Below are positions 34,350-43,365 of a stretch of 64,000 nucleotides of DNA, piece by piece (positions within the stretch are counted from its first letter, which is position 1; every line of letters starts with the position of its first letter). The position numbers and the translations under genes were made by a program. Origin of the DNA: Candidatus Latescibacterota bacterium (GTDB lineage Bacteria; JAAXHH01); the NCBI GenBank assembly GCA_022821085.1, contig JAJEEG010000006.1, positions 124,001 to 188,000 on the forward strand. The letters are read 5' to 3'. Below the pieces are notes generated by a model. The model saw only the letters and a list, made by a program, of their open reading frames with translations. It did no database searches and was not told the origin of the DNA.

Positions 34350-34994
34350 TCAGTCGCCCCACAGCTCCTCCAGGCGGCGGTCCCGGCCGCAGTTGTACCG
34401 GTAGAACTTGTACCGCAACGGGTTCTTGAGGTAATAATCCTGGTGGTATTCTTCGGCCCGGTAAAACGTCGACGCCGGGGTGACCTCGGTCACCACGCGG
34501 TCGAACCGGCCGGAATCGATGATCTTCTGCCTGGATGCCTCGGCCAGCGCTTTCTGTTCGGCGTCGTGATAGAAGATCCCGGCACGGTACTGATTGCCCT
34601 TGTCGCAGAACTGCCGGTCGTCTACCGTGGGATCGATGTTCACCCAGAAGACGTCCAGCAGTTCCTGGTAGGAGATCTTCGAAGGGTCGTAACGGATCTC
34701 CATGGCTTCCGTGTGCCCCGTCCGCCCGGTGGTTACCTGCCCGTAAGTCGGGTTGGGCGTTGTTCCGCCGATATAGCCCGCGATGGTCGAGATGACGCCA
34801 TCCAACTCGTCATAGGGCGGTTCCATGCACCAGAAACAGCCTCCGGCGAAGGTCGCCAGCGCGACTTCGTTGGCCTGCATGGCCTCGTCTGACAACGGCG
34901 TGGGTTCGCCGCCGGACCGGGCCACGGTATACATGGCAGCGGCGAACAGTGCCGCGACGAGTGCGATCGGCAGGATGCGCCTTGCACTGAACAT
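34350..34994 (-). CDS. msrA: peptide-methionine (S)-S-oxide reductase MsrA
   Basis: Reduces methionine-S-sulfoxide in proteins. The protein of 214 residues has an N-terminal signal or anchor (7-25), so it acts in the periplasm or at the membrane. The catalytic motif GGCFWCMEPPYDEL is present, followed by GYIGGTTPNPTYGQV and HTEAMEIRYDPSKISY. The ending ...FYRYNCGRDRRLEELWG contains one further Cys that may resolve the disulfide. It lies between gerW and the EndoQ-helicase gene on the same strand; no msrB is seen. Confidence 0.96.
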   Translation of the reverse strand: MFSARRILPIALVAALFAAAMYTVARSGGEPTPLSDEAMQANEVALATFAGGCFWCMEPPYDELDGVISTIAGYIGGTTPNPTYGQVTTGRTGHTEAMEIRYDPSKISYQELLDVFWVNIDPTVDDRQFCDKGNQYRAGIFYHDAEQKALAEASRQKIIDSGRFDRVVTEVTPASTFYRAEEYHQDYYLKNPLRYKFYRYNCGRDRRLEELWGD

Positions 34995-35047
34995 GGGTAT
35001 CTCCTTTCACGATGAACGGACCCTTCCGGACTGCACGGGGGACCGTT

Positions 35048-38000
35048 CTAGCCGAACAGGCTCAACTGGTTCGTCGGTTTGGATCTTTCCTTTTTCCGCC
35101 GGCGCCGGTCCGGTTTGTGCGGACCCTGCGGTCGGTCGTACTGCTTCAATTGTTCTTCTATGTCCGTCAGGAAGGGTGACGGCCGGGTGGCGCGCACCTC
35201 CCCGAACAGCATGCGTTTCCCGGACCGAACCAGGTAAAGCCGTTCTTTCGCACGGGTCATGGCCACGTAGAACAGGCGGCGCTCCTCGTCCACGTCCGAC
35301 GCCTCGCCGCCGTGCTGCAGGGGCACCAGGCCGTCTTCACAGCCCACGACGAAGACGACCGGGAATTCGAGTCCCTTGGCCGCGTGCAGGGTCATGAGAT
35401 TAACATGCTCCGAAGCTTCGCCGAATGCGTCGTATTCCTGGCTGAGCAGCAGCTTGTCGAGCATGACCGGCAATTCCGTTTCGATCCGGGCGTACCGGGT
35501 GAGCTCGCGCAGGCTGTCATCCGCCCTGGGATAACGCCACTTCAGCTTGTCCCAGATGGAAGAGCGCGCCAGGTTCTCCAATATGTGGGCCGCCGTCCGC
35601 TTCTCGAGGTCCGAATTGATCGTCTTCAGGTCGCTCAACAGGGCTTCCAAACCGTTCCTGGATCGCTTCATGAGCAGGCGCGGGTGATCCATCAGTTCCC
35701 CCACGTGGTCGATCGTGATCTGTGTCCGCTTTTTCCAGAGCTCCTCGATAAGTTCCACGGTCCGGTCCCCCAACCCGTCGATCGTCGAAGACAGGCACCG
35801 CAGCGCCGAACCGGTGGTGACGGTCCGGCCGTCGCCCAGTTGAAGCAGGGTAACGATCTCCTGCACGCCCGGCCTGTTGATGAGGGAAGTATCCCCTGCT
35901 ACGTGGTACGGTATCCCGCTGCGCTCGAAAGCTTCCACCAGGGCGGTATTCTGACTGTTCACGCGGTACAGTACGGCGATGTCGCCGAAGGATCGTTCCT
36001 CGCCCGGGTCCGCTCCCTGTTCCAGCCGCCCAGAGTCCTGGGAGAAATGGCTGGTGCCGCCCACCATGCGTTCGATCTGGTGCACGACGTACTCGGCTTC
36101 GGCCCGGTCCGACCGGGTCTCCCGGATGACCAGGCGTCCCTGTACGTAGAGCGCGGCGACCGGCGGCGGCGCCGTGGAAACGCCGGAAGCGCGCATGACC
36201 TGGGACGAGGCGTCGAGCAGGGTAGCCGCGGAGCGGTAGTTCTCGCTGAGGTGCCGGACCTCCGCCCCGGGGAAATCGTCCTCGAAGGTGTGGAAGTAAC
36301 GGGTGTCCGCTCCGCGAAAACCATAGATCGCCTGGTTGGGATCGCCGATGGCGGTCATCCGCGCGCCGCTTTCCACCAGGATCTTCAGCAGGTCGTGCTG
36401 GGCCGGGTTGATGTCCTGGTACTCGTCCACGAAAACATGGTGGAACCGCTCGTGCACGCTCTGCCGGAACCGCTCGTCCGACCTCAGGAGCTTGGTGGTC
36501 TCCAGGATGACGTCGTCGAAATCAAGAAGCCCGTGCCGCCGCAGGAGCCTTGTGTACGCCGAGACCGCTTCCGGTATTTCACCGCTGCGGCCCGACGCCT
36601 TCCATCGGGCGACCTCTTCCAGCCGCCTTCTACGCTGCACGGCGTTGTCCAGCGGCCACTGTGCGCGGACCAGCCGCTCCTGGTCGTCGGGCGTAGCCAC
36701 GCTCAGGCTGAAGGGAATGCTCGCGTGGCGGGACCACTGGCGCATCAGGGCGAGACAGATCCCGTGGAAGGTGCCGACCATGGCGGAAGTGCCGTTCATG
36801 GCGGCCGTGCCGTCCGCGCCGCCCGTGCCGCCCGTGCCGCCCGTGCCGTCCTGTGCCTGCACGTCGAGGAGCGCGCCCAGTCGCGCCTTCAGCTCCCCGG
36901 CGGCCTTGTTGGTGAAGGTCAACGCCAGCATGCGGCCGGGCGTGGTTTCGTGACGCGCCAGGTACGCCATGCGGTGGGTCAGCGTGTGGGTCTTTCCGGT
37001 GCCGGGCCCCGCCACGATGAGCAGGTGGCCCTCGCGGTGCATAACGGCCTTCCGCTGATCTTCATTGAGCGGTCCGCTCATCGAGGTCGTGTCTGCAGGC
37101 GCTTCAGGCGCTTCCAGGACGGTCACCGAAGGCGCGGTTTCATGAGGCGCCGCGTCCGGGACTGCCGCGTCCGGCACCGCACCCGAGTCGGCCTCCACCG
37201 GGGCCGCCACGTCCGGGGCCGCCACGTCCGGGGCCGTCTCAACCGGGTCCGCGGTCGCCGTAATCTCCGATTCAGCCGGCACCGGAACCGCGACTTCGGC
37301 CTTCCCGACCGCGACATCGGCTTTCCCGTTGGTACGTACCGTGGCCGCTTCCTCCACCTCCGGCGTATTGGCCGCCGCGGGATCCGCTCGAACCGGCTTC
37401 TTTTCCTTCACGGGTAGATCTTCAAGCAGGGCGATCTGCGTGTCGGCTCCGAGCCGGTCCTCCGGGTTGAACAACTTGATTACCCCGTAGTCACCATCAT
37501 ACCCCGGAAGGATATCCACCTCTCCGACGCGCATGCGTCGAATGCCCTCGGCGATCAGGGTGCCGCCGACCTGCGCGATGTCGTCTTCCGGAATGTCCAG
37601 AAGGATGTCGAGTTCGCTGCCGAACCGCGAGACCATGGCCTGGTATACAGTATCCACTGTCTTGGTCCCGGGTCCGACCTGTTTCGCCTCGCCGATGATC
37701 TCGGGCAGTGGGATCACGCTGAAGAAGTGGCGCGCGCGGGGGGGCTTTTTCCCCTCTTCGCGGTCCGCAAGCGCTTCCACGCGGGCCATGACCCCCACGG
37801 TCACGGGCTTGCCGCAATCCGGACACAGGCCCTTCGCGTCGATCGTTTCCCTCGGGTGCATCCTTCTTTCGCACTTCCTGTGCCCGTCATAGTGGTACTT
37901 GCCCTCTTCGGGATAGAACTCCACCGTCCCGGTCAGCCCCTCGTCTTCCGGATCGGAAAGGGCGTTGTAGATCGCGGGATAGTCGCAGGAGGTGTCGAAC

Positions 38001-38707
38001 AGGGTAGTTTCCCGGCCAAGCTTTCCGGGTGAATGGGCATCGGAGTTCGATACGAGCACGTAGGGGTCGAGCTGCTCCAGCCGCCAGTTCATGAGCGGAT
38101 CGGACGACAGGCCGGTTTCGACGGCGAAGATGTGCTCCGTGAGGTCGCCGTAGCAATCCGATATCCGGTCGAATCCTCCCCTGGATCCCAGGGCCGAGAA
38201 CCAGGGCGTCCAGACGTGGGCGGGGATGAGGCAGGCCATCGGGTCGGTCTCGAGGGTGATCTCCAGCAGGTCCCGGGAGTCCAGTCCCAGGATGGGCCTT
38301 CCGTCCGATCGGATATTGCCGATGGCGCCCAGGCGGGCCTGCAGGGATTTGGCGGCTTCGAATCCGGGCGCCAGGATGATGTTGTGCACCTTCCGCACGC
38401 GGCCGAGCCGCTTGTAGATGTTCGAAATCTCGACCGTCAGCATGAAACGAACCGGCGCCCGGCAGGCGGCCGGCACCTGGCCGTCCATCGTCCGCTCGAT
38501 CTCGGGCTTCAGCCGGAACAGGCCCTCTTCGGCCGGTTGCAGTTTCTCCTCCAGCTCATCCATCCAGCCCGGATGAACGAAATCCCCGGTGCCCACCACC
38601 CGGATGCCCTTCAGTTGGGCCCACTTGTACAGGTGCTCCAGGTTCAGGTTCTTGCTGGTCGCTCTCGAGTAATGGGAATGGAGATGCAGATCGGCGTGGA
38701 AGGGCAA
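35048..38707 (-). CDS. endonuclease Q (PHP) fused to UvrD-type helicase
   Basis: Protein of 1219 residues in two halves. Residues 1 to about 420 match endonuclease Q: PHP metal motif ADLHLHSHYSR, GTGDFVHPGW, then a four-cysteine zinc site (HRKCERRM and GLCPDCGK). A low-complexity Val/Ala/Pro linker (about 435-540) follows. Residues from about 545 are a superfamily 1A helicase: GPGTGKTHTL (Walker A), VDEYQDINPAQ, GDPNQAIYGFRGAD, SENYRS, LMTLHAAKGLEFPVV and YVAMTRAKERLYL. EndoQ nicks DNA 5' of deaminated bases and abasic sites, and the helicase could unwind from the nick. A Gly-Thr repeat insert lies near residue 625. Confidence 0.9.
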   Translation of the reverse strand: MPFHADLHLHSHYSRATSKNLNLEHLYKWAQLKGIRVVGTGDFVHPGWMDELEEKLQPAEEGLFRLKPEIERTMDGQVPAACRAPVRFMLTVEISNIYKRLGRVRKVHNIILAPGFEAAKSLQARLGAIGNIRSDGRPILGLDSRDLLEITLETDPMACLIPAHVWTPWFSALGSRGGFDRISDCYGDLTEHIFAVETGLSSDPLMNWRLEQLDPYVLVSNSDAHSPGKLGRETTLFDTSCDYPAIYNALSDPEDEGLTGTVEFYPEEGKYHYDGHRKCERRMHPRETIDAKGLCPDCGKPVTVGVMARVEALADREEGKKPPRARHFFSVIPLPEIIGEAKQVGPGTKTVDTVYQAMVSRFGSELDILLDIPEDDIAQVGGTLIAEGIRRMRVGEVDILPGYDGDYGVIKLFNPEDRLGADTQIALLEDLPVKEKKPVRADPAAANTPEVEEAATVRTNGKADVAVGKAEVAVPVPAESEITATADPVETAPDVAAPDVAAPVEADSGAVPDAAVPDAAPHETAPSVTVLEAPEAPADTTSMSGPLNEDQRKAVMHREGHLLIVAGPGTGKTHTLTHRMAYLARHETTPGRMLALTFTNKAAGELKARLGALLDVQAQDGTGGTGGTGGADGTAAMNGTSAMVGTFHGICLALMRQWSRHASIPFSLSVATPDDQERLVRAQWPLDNAVQRRRRLEEVARWKASGRSGEIPEAVSAYTRLLRRHGLLDFDDVILETTKLLRSDERFRQSVHERFHHVFVDEYQDINPAQHDLLKILVESGARMTAIGDPNQAIYGFRGADTRYFHTFEDDFPGAEVRHLSENYRSAATLLDASSQVMRASGVSTAPPPVAALYVQGRLVIRETRSDRAEAEYVVHQIERMVGGTSHFSQDSGRLEQGADPGEERSFGDIAVLYRVNSQNTALVEAFERSGIPYHVAGDTSLINRPGVQEIVTLLQLGDGRTVTTGSALRCLSSTIDGLGDRTVELIEELWKKRTQITIDHVGELMDHPRLLMKRSRNGLEALLSDLKTINSDLEKRTAAHILENLARSSIWDKLKWRYPRADDSLRELTRYARIETELPVMLDKLLLSQEYDAFGEASEHVNLMTLHAAKGLEFPVVFVVGCEDGLVPLQHGGEASDVDEERRLFYVAMTRAKERLYLVRSGKRMLFGEVRATRPSPFLTDIEEQLKQYDRPQGPHKPDRRRRKKERSKPTNQLSLFG
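36813..36853. repeat. 9-bp repeat inside the helicase domain
   Basis: About four copies of CCGCCCGTG, in the minus frame encoding Gly-Gly-Thr units. They form an insert in the helicase region that is not part of any conserved motif. Confidence 0.75.
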
Positions 38708-38875
38708 GGCATTCCCCTGTTCGTTGAGCCGTCGCGGATTCCATGCGCCGCAAGAGCCCGGTTCCGGGTGCTTCCGGCGTTAGAAGCACCTGTTGGAAAG
38801 ATGGGGGAATACACGGGTACGGGCAAGGAGTTTGTATGGTCCGGGCGAGGTGGTCCGGGCGATGAGGGCGGGCGG
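38708..38875. other. spacer between RND operon and EndoQ-helicase gene
   Basis: A 168-base region upstream of the helicase gene and downstream of the RND pump gene. A short reiteration of GGTCCGGGCGA lies near 38838-38862. No clear promoter or terminator was found. Confidence 0.4.
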
Positions 38876-41800
38876 TCAGGAAGCCGGCGTTTCGGCCGCT
38901 TCGCCCGGCTCCAGGACCCGTCCGCTCAGCCGGTTCCGGACGGTGGACAGGACGGCGAGTCCGTCTTCGAGGATGTAGTAGCAGATGGGCACCAGGATCA
39001 GCGTGATGGCGGTCGCGAACAGCACGCCGAATCCGAGGGATATGGCCATTGGGATGAGGAACTGCGCCTGGAGGCTTCTCTCCATCAGGATCGGAATAAG
39101 CCCGGCAAAAGTCGTGAGCGAGGTAAGCAGCACGGGCCGGAACCGGGCGACCCCCGCGTTCCGGATGATCTCGTGCAGGTCCGCGTCGGGCCCCGCGCGT
39201 TCACGCCCGCGGTTGATGAAGTCCACCAGCACCAGGCTGTTGTTCACTACGACGCCGGACAGCGCGACGATGCCGAAGAGGGAGAGCAGCGAAATAGCGA
39301 AACCCATGATCAGATGACCCAGGACCGCCCCCACGATGCCGAAGGGTATGACGCTCATGATGATCATGGGCTGCACGTAGGACTTGAAGGGGATGGCCAG
39401 CAGTCCGTAGATCACGAGCAGGGCGACCAGGAATCCGAAGCTCAGGCTTTCGATGGACTCCTGCTGGTTGCGCTGCTGTCCCTCCAGCGTGTAGGTCAGG
39501 CCGGGATACCTGGCCATCAGCGACGGCAGGTACGACGACGTGAGGTCGTTCAGAATGTCATTGGAACTGGCGACGGCGTCGTTCACGTCGGCGGTGACGG
39601 TGATGACGCGCTTGCGGTCCGTCCGCCGTATGCTGGAATAACCTCTTCCCATCTCCGCCTGCGCCGTGAGCGAGAAGGGCACCTCGATGCCGGCCGGCGT
39701 GCGAATGCGCATGTTTTCCATGTCGCCCAAAGATCGCCTTTCCGATTCGGGATAACGCACCATCACGCGGACGTCGTCCCGGCCCCGCTGGATCCGCTGG
39801 GCTTCTTCACCGAAGAAGGCCTGCCGGACCTGCCGGGAGAGCCCCGCCATGGTGATGCCGAGGGCCTCGCCTTCGGGCGTAACGTTCAGCCTGATTTCCT
39901 GCTTGCCCGGCCTGAAATCGTCCGCGACGTCCATGACGCCGTCGTAATTCGCCACCGTGCCTTTCAACTCGGCGGTCGCCTGCAGCAGCGCTTCTGGATC
40001 GGGGCCGGACAGTTCGATGTTGATCGCCTCGCCTGCGTTGAACAGGGAGGAGGTAAACGAGAGTTCCACCACGTCGGGAATCGGACCGATGAGCTCCCGC
40101 CAGCGGTTCACGATTTCCTCGCCGCTGATATTCCGGGTTTCCGACGGGGACAGGCCCAGCACGACTTCACCTATGTGGGAGGACCGGGCGGACCCGATTA
40201 TGCCCCCCGCGTTTTGCTGCGCCCGGGCGGCGTTCGGCTGTTCGCCGATGGCCGCCATGATATTCCGTATGACCTCGGGATCGCTCCCCGGGTCATCGCG
40301 GGAGATTTCGTCGCCGACCTGTCTCTGCAGCAGTACGGCGCTTTCCTCGATCAGCGCGATATACTGGTCGGTGACCTCCGCGGGCGTACCCTCGGCCAGG
40401 GTGAGGTGCGCCGAGACGAATTCGTTCTCCACGGTCGGAAAAAACACGAAGCGGAGGATGCCGCCGGCCACCAGTCCGGTGGTGAGGATGATCGCGCCGA
40501 TGCCGATGGACAGGGTGAGGTAGCGCCAGGAGAGGGCCTTCTTCAACAGGGGCACGTAGACGCCCTCCACGAATCGCCGGAGATTCCGTGCGACGTTGTC
40601 CTGCAGTTCGTACAGCCACTTGTCGGCGTAGAATACCACGAGGTAGAAGGGCCTGACCAGCAGGAACGTACGCGGCAACGGACTTTCCTTCTTTTTCGGC
40701 TGTCCGTGGCGCAGATGGGTAGGCAGAATGAGCAGGGACTCGATCAGGGAGAAGAGCAGCATGAGAATGATCACGATGGGGAAAATCTCGAAGAATTTCC
40801 CCATGAGCCCCTCCACGAAGAACATGGGCATAAAGGCGACGATCGTCGTCAGGACCGCGAAGGTTATGGGCTTGGCGATCTCCTGGACGCCCATGCGCGC
40901 GGCCGTCGCGGGTTCCGTCCCCCTTTCCTGGTGCGCGTAGATGTTCTCCCCGGCGATGATGGCGTCGTCCACCACGATGCCGAGCACCATGATGAAGGCG
41001 AAAAGCGAGAGCATGTTGATGGAAGCGCCTAACAGCGGCATCATCCAGAAAGTACCGAGAAAGCAGATGACGATGCCGAGGGCGACCCAGAACGCCAGCC
41101 GGATGCGCAGGAACAGGGCAAGGCAGAGGAATACGAGCATGAAACCCAGCTGACCGTTGTTGATCATCAGGTCGAGCCGGCTTTCGAGGAGCCGGGACTG
41201 GTCCTGCCAGGTGATCAGTTCGACGCCGTCCGGCAGCTCAGCCTGCCTGGCCGCCACGTACCGATGCACGGCGCCGGAGACGTCGAGGATGTTCTCGTTG
41301 CCCACGCGGAAGACCTTCACCAGGGCGGCCGGTTTTCCGTCGAACCGGGAAAAGACGTCCGTTTCCGCGAATCCGTCGACGACCCGGGCCACGTGGCTGA
41401 GGAGAAGCCGCGTACCGTCGGATCGGGACCGCAGCACGATCCGGTCGAACTGGGCTCCGACCAGGGCCTGCCCCTTCGATCGGAGCAGGATCTCGCCGCC
41501 TGGAGCCTTCACCGAGCCACCGGGCAGGTCGAGCGAGGAATTCCGCACGGCGCCGACGACCTCGGAGAACGTCAGCCCGTAGCGGCGGAGCGCGGCTTCG
41601 GAAACCTCGATCGATATCTCGTACGGACGGACGCTCGCCAGGTTCACATGGCTGATCTCCGGCAGGGCCAGCAGGTCTTCCCGGATCTCTTCGGCCAGCC
41701 GCTTCATGGAAGGCTCGTCCAGCCTCCCGGCCACGGCGACGTCGATGACCTGGCGCCGGAAGATGATCTCCCGGATCACCGGCTTCTCCGTTTCCTCGGG

Positions 41801-42157
41801 GAAGGTGTCGATGGCGTCCACGCGAGACTTCAGATCATGGAGCAGCGTGCGGGCGTCGGCATCGGGGTCCACCTCGACCTGGATCCTGCCGACCCCCTCC
41901 GACGCGGTGGAGCTCAATTTCTTGATGCCGTCCAGGTCCTGGATGGCTTCTTCCACCCGGACGCAGACCGCTTCTTCCACTTCGGCCGGCGCCGCGCCTA
42001 GGTAGGGGACCGTGATGATGACGATGTCGGTCTCGAACTCGGGGAAGATCTCGACCTTTATCCGGGATATCATCAGCAGTCCGCCCACGATGATCGTCAT
42101 CATGAGCAGGTTGGCCGCCACGTTGTTCCGGGCGAACCAGGCCAGTACGTAGTTCAT
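38876..42157 (-). CDS. RND efflux transporter, inner-membrane pump (AcrB type)
   Basis: Proton-driven pump of 1093 residues with twelve membrane helices and two large periplasmic loops. The proton-relay aspartates sit in GIVVDDAIIAGENIY. The later repeat unit has the matching VALSGVVVNNSLVLVDFINRG. It opens with WFARNNVAANLLMMTIIVGG, as expected. It overlaps the adaptor gene by four bases (ATGA), and an outer-membrane factor precedes that, so a complete tripartite pump is encoded. Divergence from AcrB itself leaves the substrate open (drugs, lipids or other amphiphiles). Confidence 0.95.
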   Translation of the reverse strand: MNYVLAWFARNNVAANLLMMTIIVGGLLMISRIKVEIFPEFETDIVIITVPYLGAAPAEVEEAVCVRVEEAIQDLDGIKKLSSTASEGVGRIQVEVDPDADARTLLHDLKSRVDAIDTFPEETEKPVIREIIFRRQVIDVAVAGRLDEPSMKRLAEEIREDLLALPEISHVNLASVRPYEISIEVSEAALRRYGLTFSEVVGAVRNSSLDLPGGSVKAPGGEILLRSKGQALVGAQFDRIVLRSRSDGTRLLLSHVARVVDGFAETDVFSRFDGKPAALVKVFRVGNENILDVSGAVHRYVAARQAELPDGVELITWQDQSRLLESRLDLMINNGQLGFMLVFLCLALFLRIRLAFWVALGIVICFLGTFWMMPLLGASINMLSLFAFIMVLGIVVDDAIIAGENIYAHQERGTEPATAARMGVQEIAKPITFAVLTTIVAFMPMFFVEGLMGKFFEIFPIVIILMLLFSLIESLLILPTHLRHGQPKKKESPLPRTFLLVRPFYLVVFYADKWLYELQDNVARNLRRFVEGVYVPLLKKALSWRYLTLSIGIGAIILTTGLVAGGILRFVFFPTVENEFVSAHLTLAEGTPAEVTDQYIALIEESAVLLQRQVGDEISRDDPGSDPEVIRNIMAAIGEQPNAARAQQNAGGIIGSARSSHIGEVVLGLSPSETRNISGEEIVNRWRELIGPIPDVVELSFTSSLFNAGEAINIELSGPDPEALLQATAELKGTVANYDGVMDVADDFRPGKQEIRLNVTPEGEALGITMAGLSRQVRQAFFGEEAQRIQRGRDDVRVMVRYPESERRSLGDMENMRIRTPAGIEVPFSLTAQAEMGRGYSSIRRTDRKRVITVTADVNDAVASSNDILNDLTSSYLPSLMARYPGLTYTLEGQQRNQQESIESLSFGFLVALLVIYGLLAIPFKSYVQPMIIMSVIPFGIVGAVLGHLIMGFAISLLSLFGIVALSGVVVNNSLVLVDFINRGRERAGPDADLHEIIRNAGVARFRPVLLTSLTTFAGLIPILMERSLQAQFLIPMAISLGFGVLFATAITLILVPICYYILEDGLAVLSTVRNRLSGRVLEPGEAAETPAS

Positions 42158-43362
42158 CTGCCCGTGCCTTCCTCTTCCTGTACGACGGTTCCGGACGAAC
42201 TCGATTCGAGGACGCGCACTTCCATGCCGTCCACCTGGGTTTCGAGGGCGGACAGGCAGACGCGTTCGCCGGTCTCGATTCCGTTCTGGATGTAGACCTG
42301 GTCGGACACGATCCGCAGGATCTCGACCGGTCGAAACCGAAGCCGGTTTTCGTCATCGACGACGGCGATCCGGTTCTCGCCATGCATGGCCGTCCGCGGC
42401 AATACCGCCACATCGGGATAGCGCTTGCCCAGGATCTCGGCCTCGACGAACATGCCGATGCCCAGGGGCGGCCGGTCGGGATTCGCGCCCCGGCCGTACG
42501 GATTCTGGACCCTGGCCACCGCGTAGACCATCCGGCTCATGGGGTCGATCTCGCCCTCCATGCGGACCACCGTGCCGTCCCACCGGTGCCGGCGGCCGGC
42601 GAATTCGGCGCTGATCACGACCCGGGGCCCCGCGGCGCGGGCTGTCTCGCCGCGGAACTGCATGGGCGTGTCGAAGAACGCCAGTTCCTCGTCGGGTATG
42701 GGCAGCCGTATCTCTGCGTAGTTGATGGCGTAGATGGTCGCCAACGCCTCGCCCCGCCGGAGGAACTGGCCCACGTCCACGTTCTTCTTCCTCATCCTGC
42801 CGGCGTACGGCGCGCGGATCTCCGTTCGTTCCAGGTTGAGCTTCGCCTGCTGAAGCGCCGCGACGGACGCTTCCAGGTTGGCCCGGGCCTGGGCCAGTTG
42901 AGGTTCTCTCAGGACGAGCGGCATGGGTGCGCCCGATCCCAGCTGGCGCCATTCGTCCTGGGCGAGGCGGGCTTCCTCCTGCTCGATCTGGAGTGCGGTG
43001 GCGAACCGGGCCGTATCCGCGGCGGCACGTGTGACCGCCAGTTCCGCGTCGCGCGGGTCGAGGCGCACCAGCAACTCGTCTCTTTCAAAGAACCCGCCGG
43101 GTACGAAGGAAGGAGATACGAAGACGATCTGACCGTCCGTCTCGGCCGAGAGCGCGCTCTCGGTCCTCGGCATCACCGCGCCCTGGGACCGTACCGTGAG
43201 CCGGACCGTGTCCAGCGTGGCGACGGCCGTGCGTACCAGCGGGGGCGGGACGGCCGGCAACCTGCTCTCCACTACGGGCCGGCTGCGGACCAGGAAGACC
43301 ATGATCAGCACCGAACCCGCGACAATGGCCAGCGGAAGGGATATTCTAAGCCATTTGTTCAT
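42154..43362 (-). CDS. RND efflux periplasmic adaptor (membrane fusion protein)
   Basis: Adaptor of 402 residues. It has an N-terminal membrane anchor (about 7-27), a first half-lipoyl strand VRSQGAVMPRTESALSAETDG, and a coiled-coil hairpin (about 110-180). The second lipoyl half ERTEIRAPYAGRMRKKNVDVGQFLRRG and a beta-barrel region follow. It bridges the inner-membrane pump and the outer-membrane factor. It is three bases downstream of the outer-membrane factor gene and overlaps the pump gene. Confidence 0.94.
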   Translation of the reverse strand: MNKWLRISLPLAIVAGSVLIMVFLVRSRPVVESRLPAVPPPLVRTAVATLDTVRLTVRSQGAVMPRTESALSAETDGQIVFVSPSFVPGGFFERDELLVRLDPRDAELAVTRAAADTARFATALQIEQEEARLAQDEWRQLGSGAPMPLVLREPQLAQARANLEASVAALQQAKLNLERTEIRAPYAGRMRKKNVDVGQFLRRGEALATIYAINYAEIRLPIPDEELAFFDTPMQFRGETARAAGPRVVISAEFAGRRHRWDGTVVRMEGEIDPMSRMVYAVARVQNPYGRGANPDRPPLGIGMFVEAEILGKRYPDVAVLPRTAMHGENRIAVVDDENRLRFRPVEILRIVSDQVYIQNGIETGERVCLSALETQVDGMEVRVLESSSSGTVVQEEEGTGR

Positions 43363-43365
43363 CCT

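Noticed and set aside
35312-37417. A 701-residue plus-strand open frame
   Set aside because: Antisense shadow of the helicase half, with no motif of its own.
38033-41032. A 999-residue plus-strand open frame
   Set aside because: It runs antisense through the EndoQ-helicase and RND pump genes, both of which have full sets of conserved motifs on the other strand.
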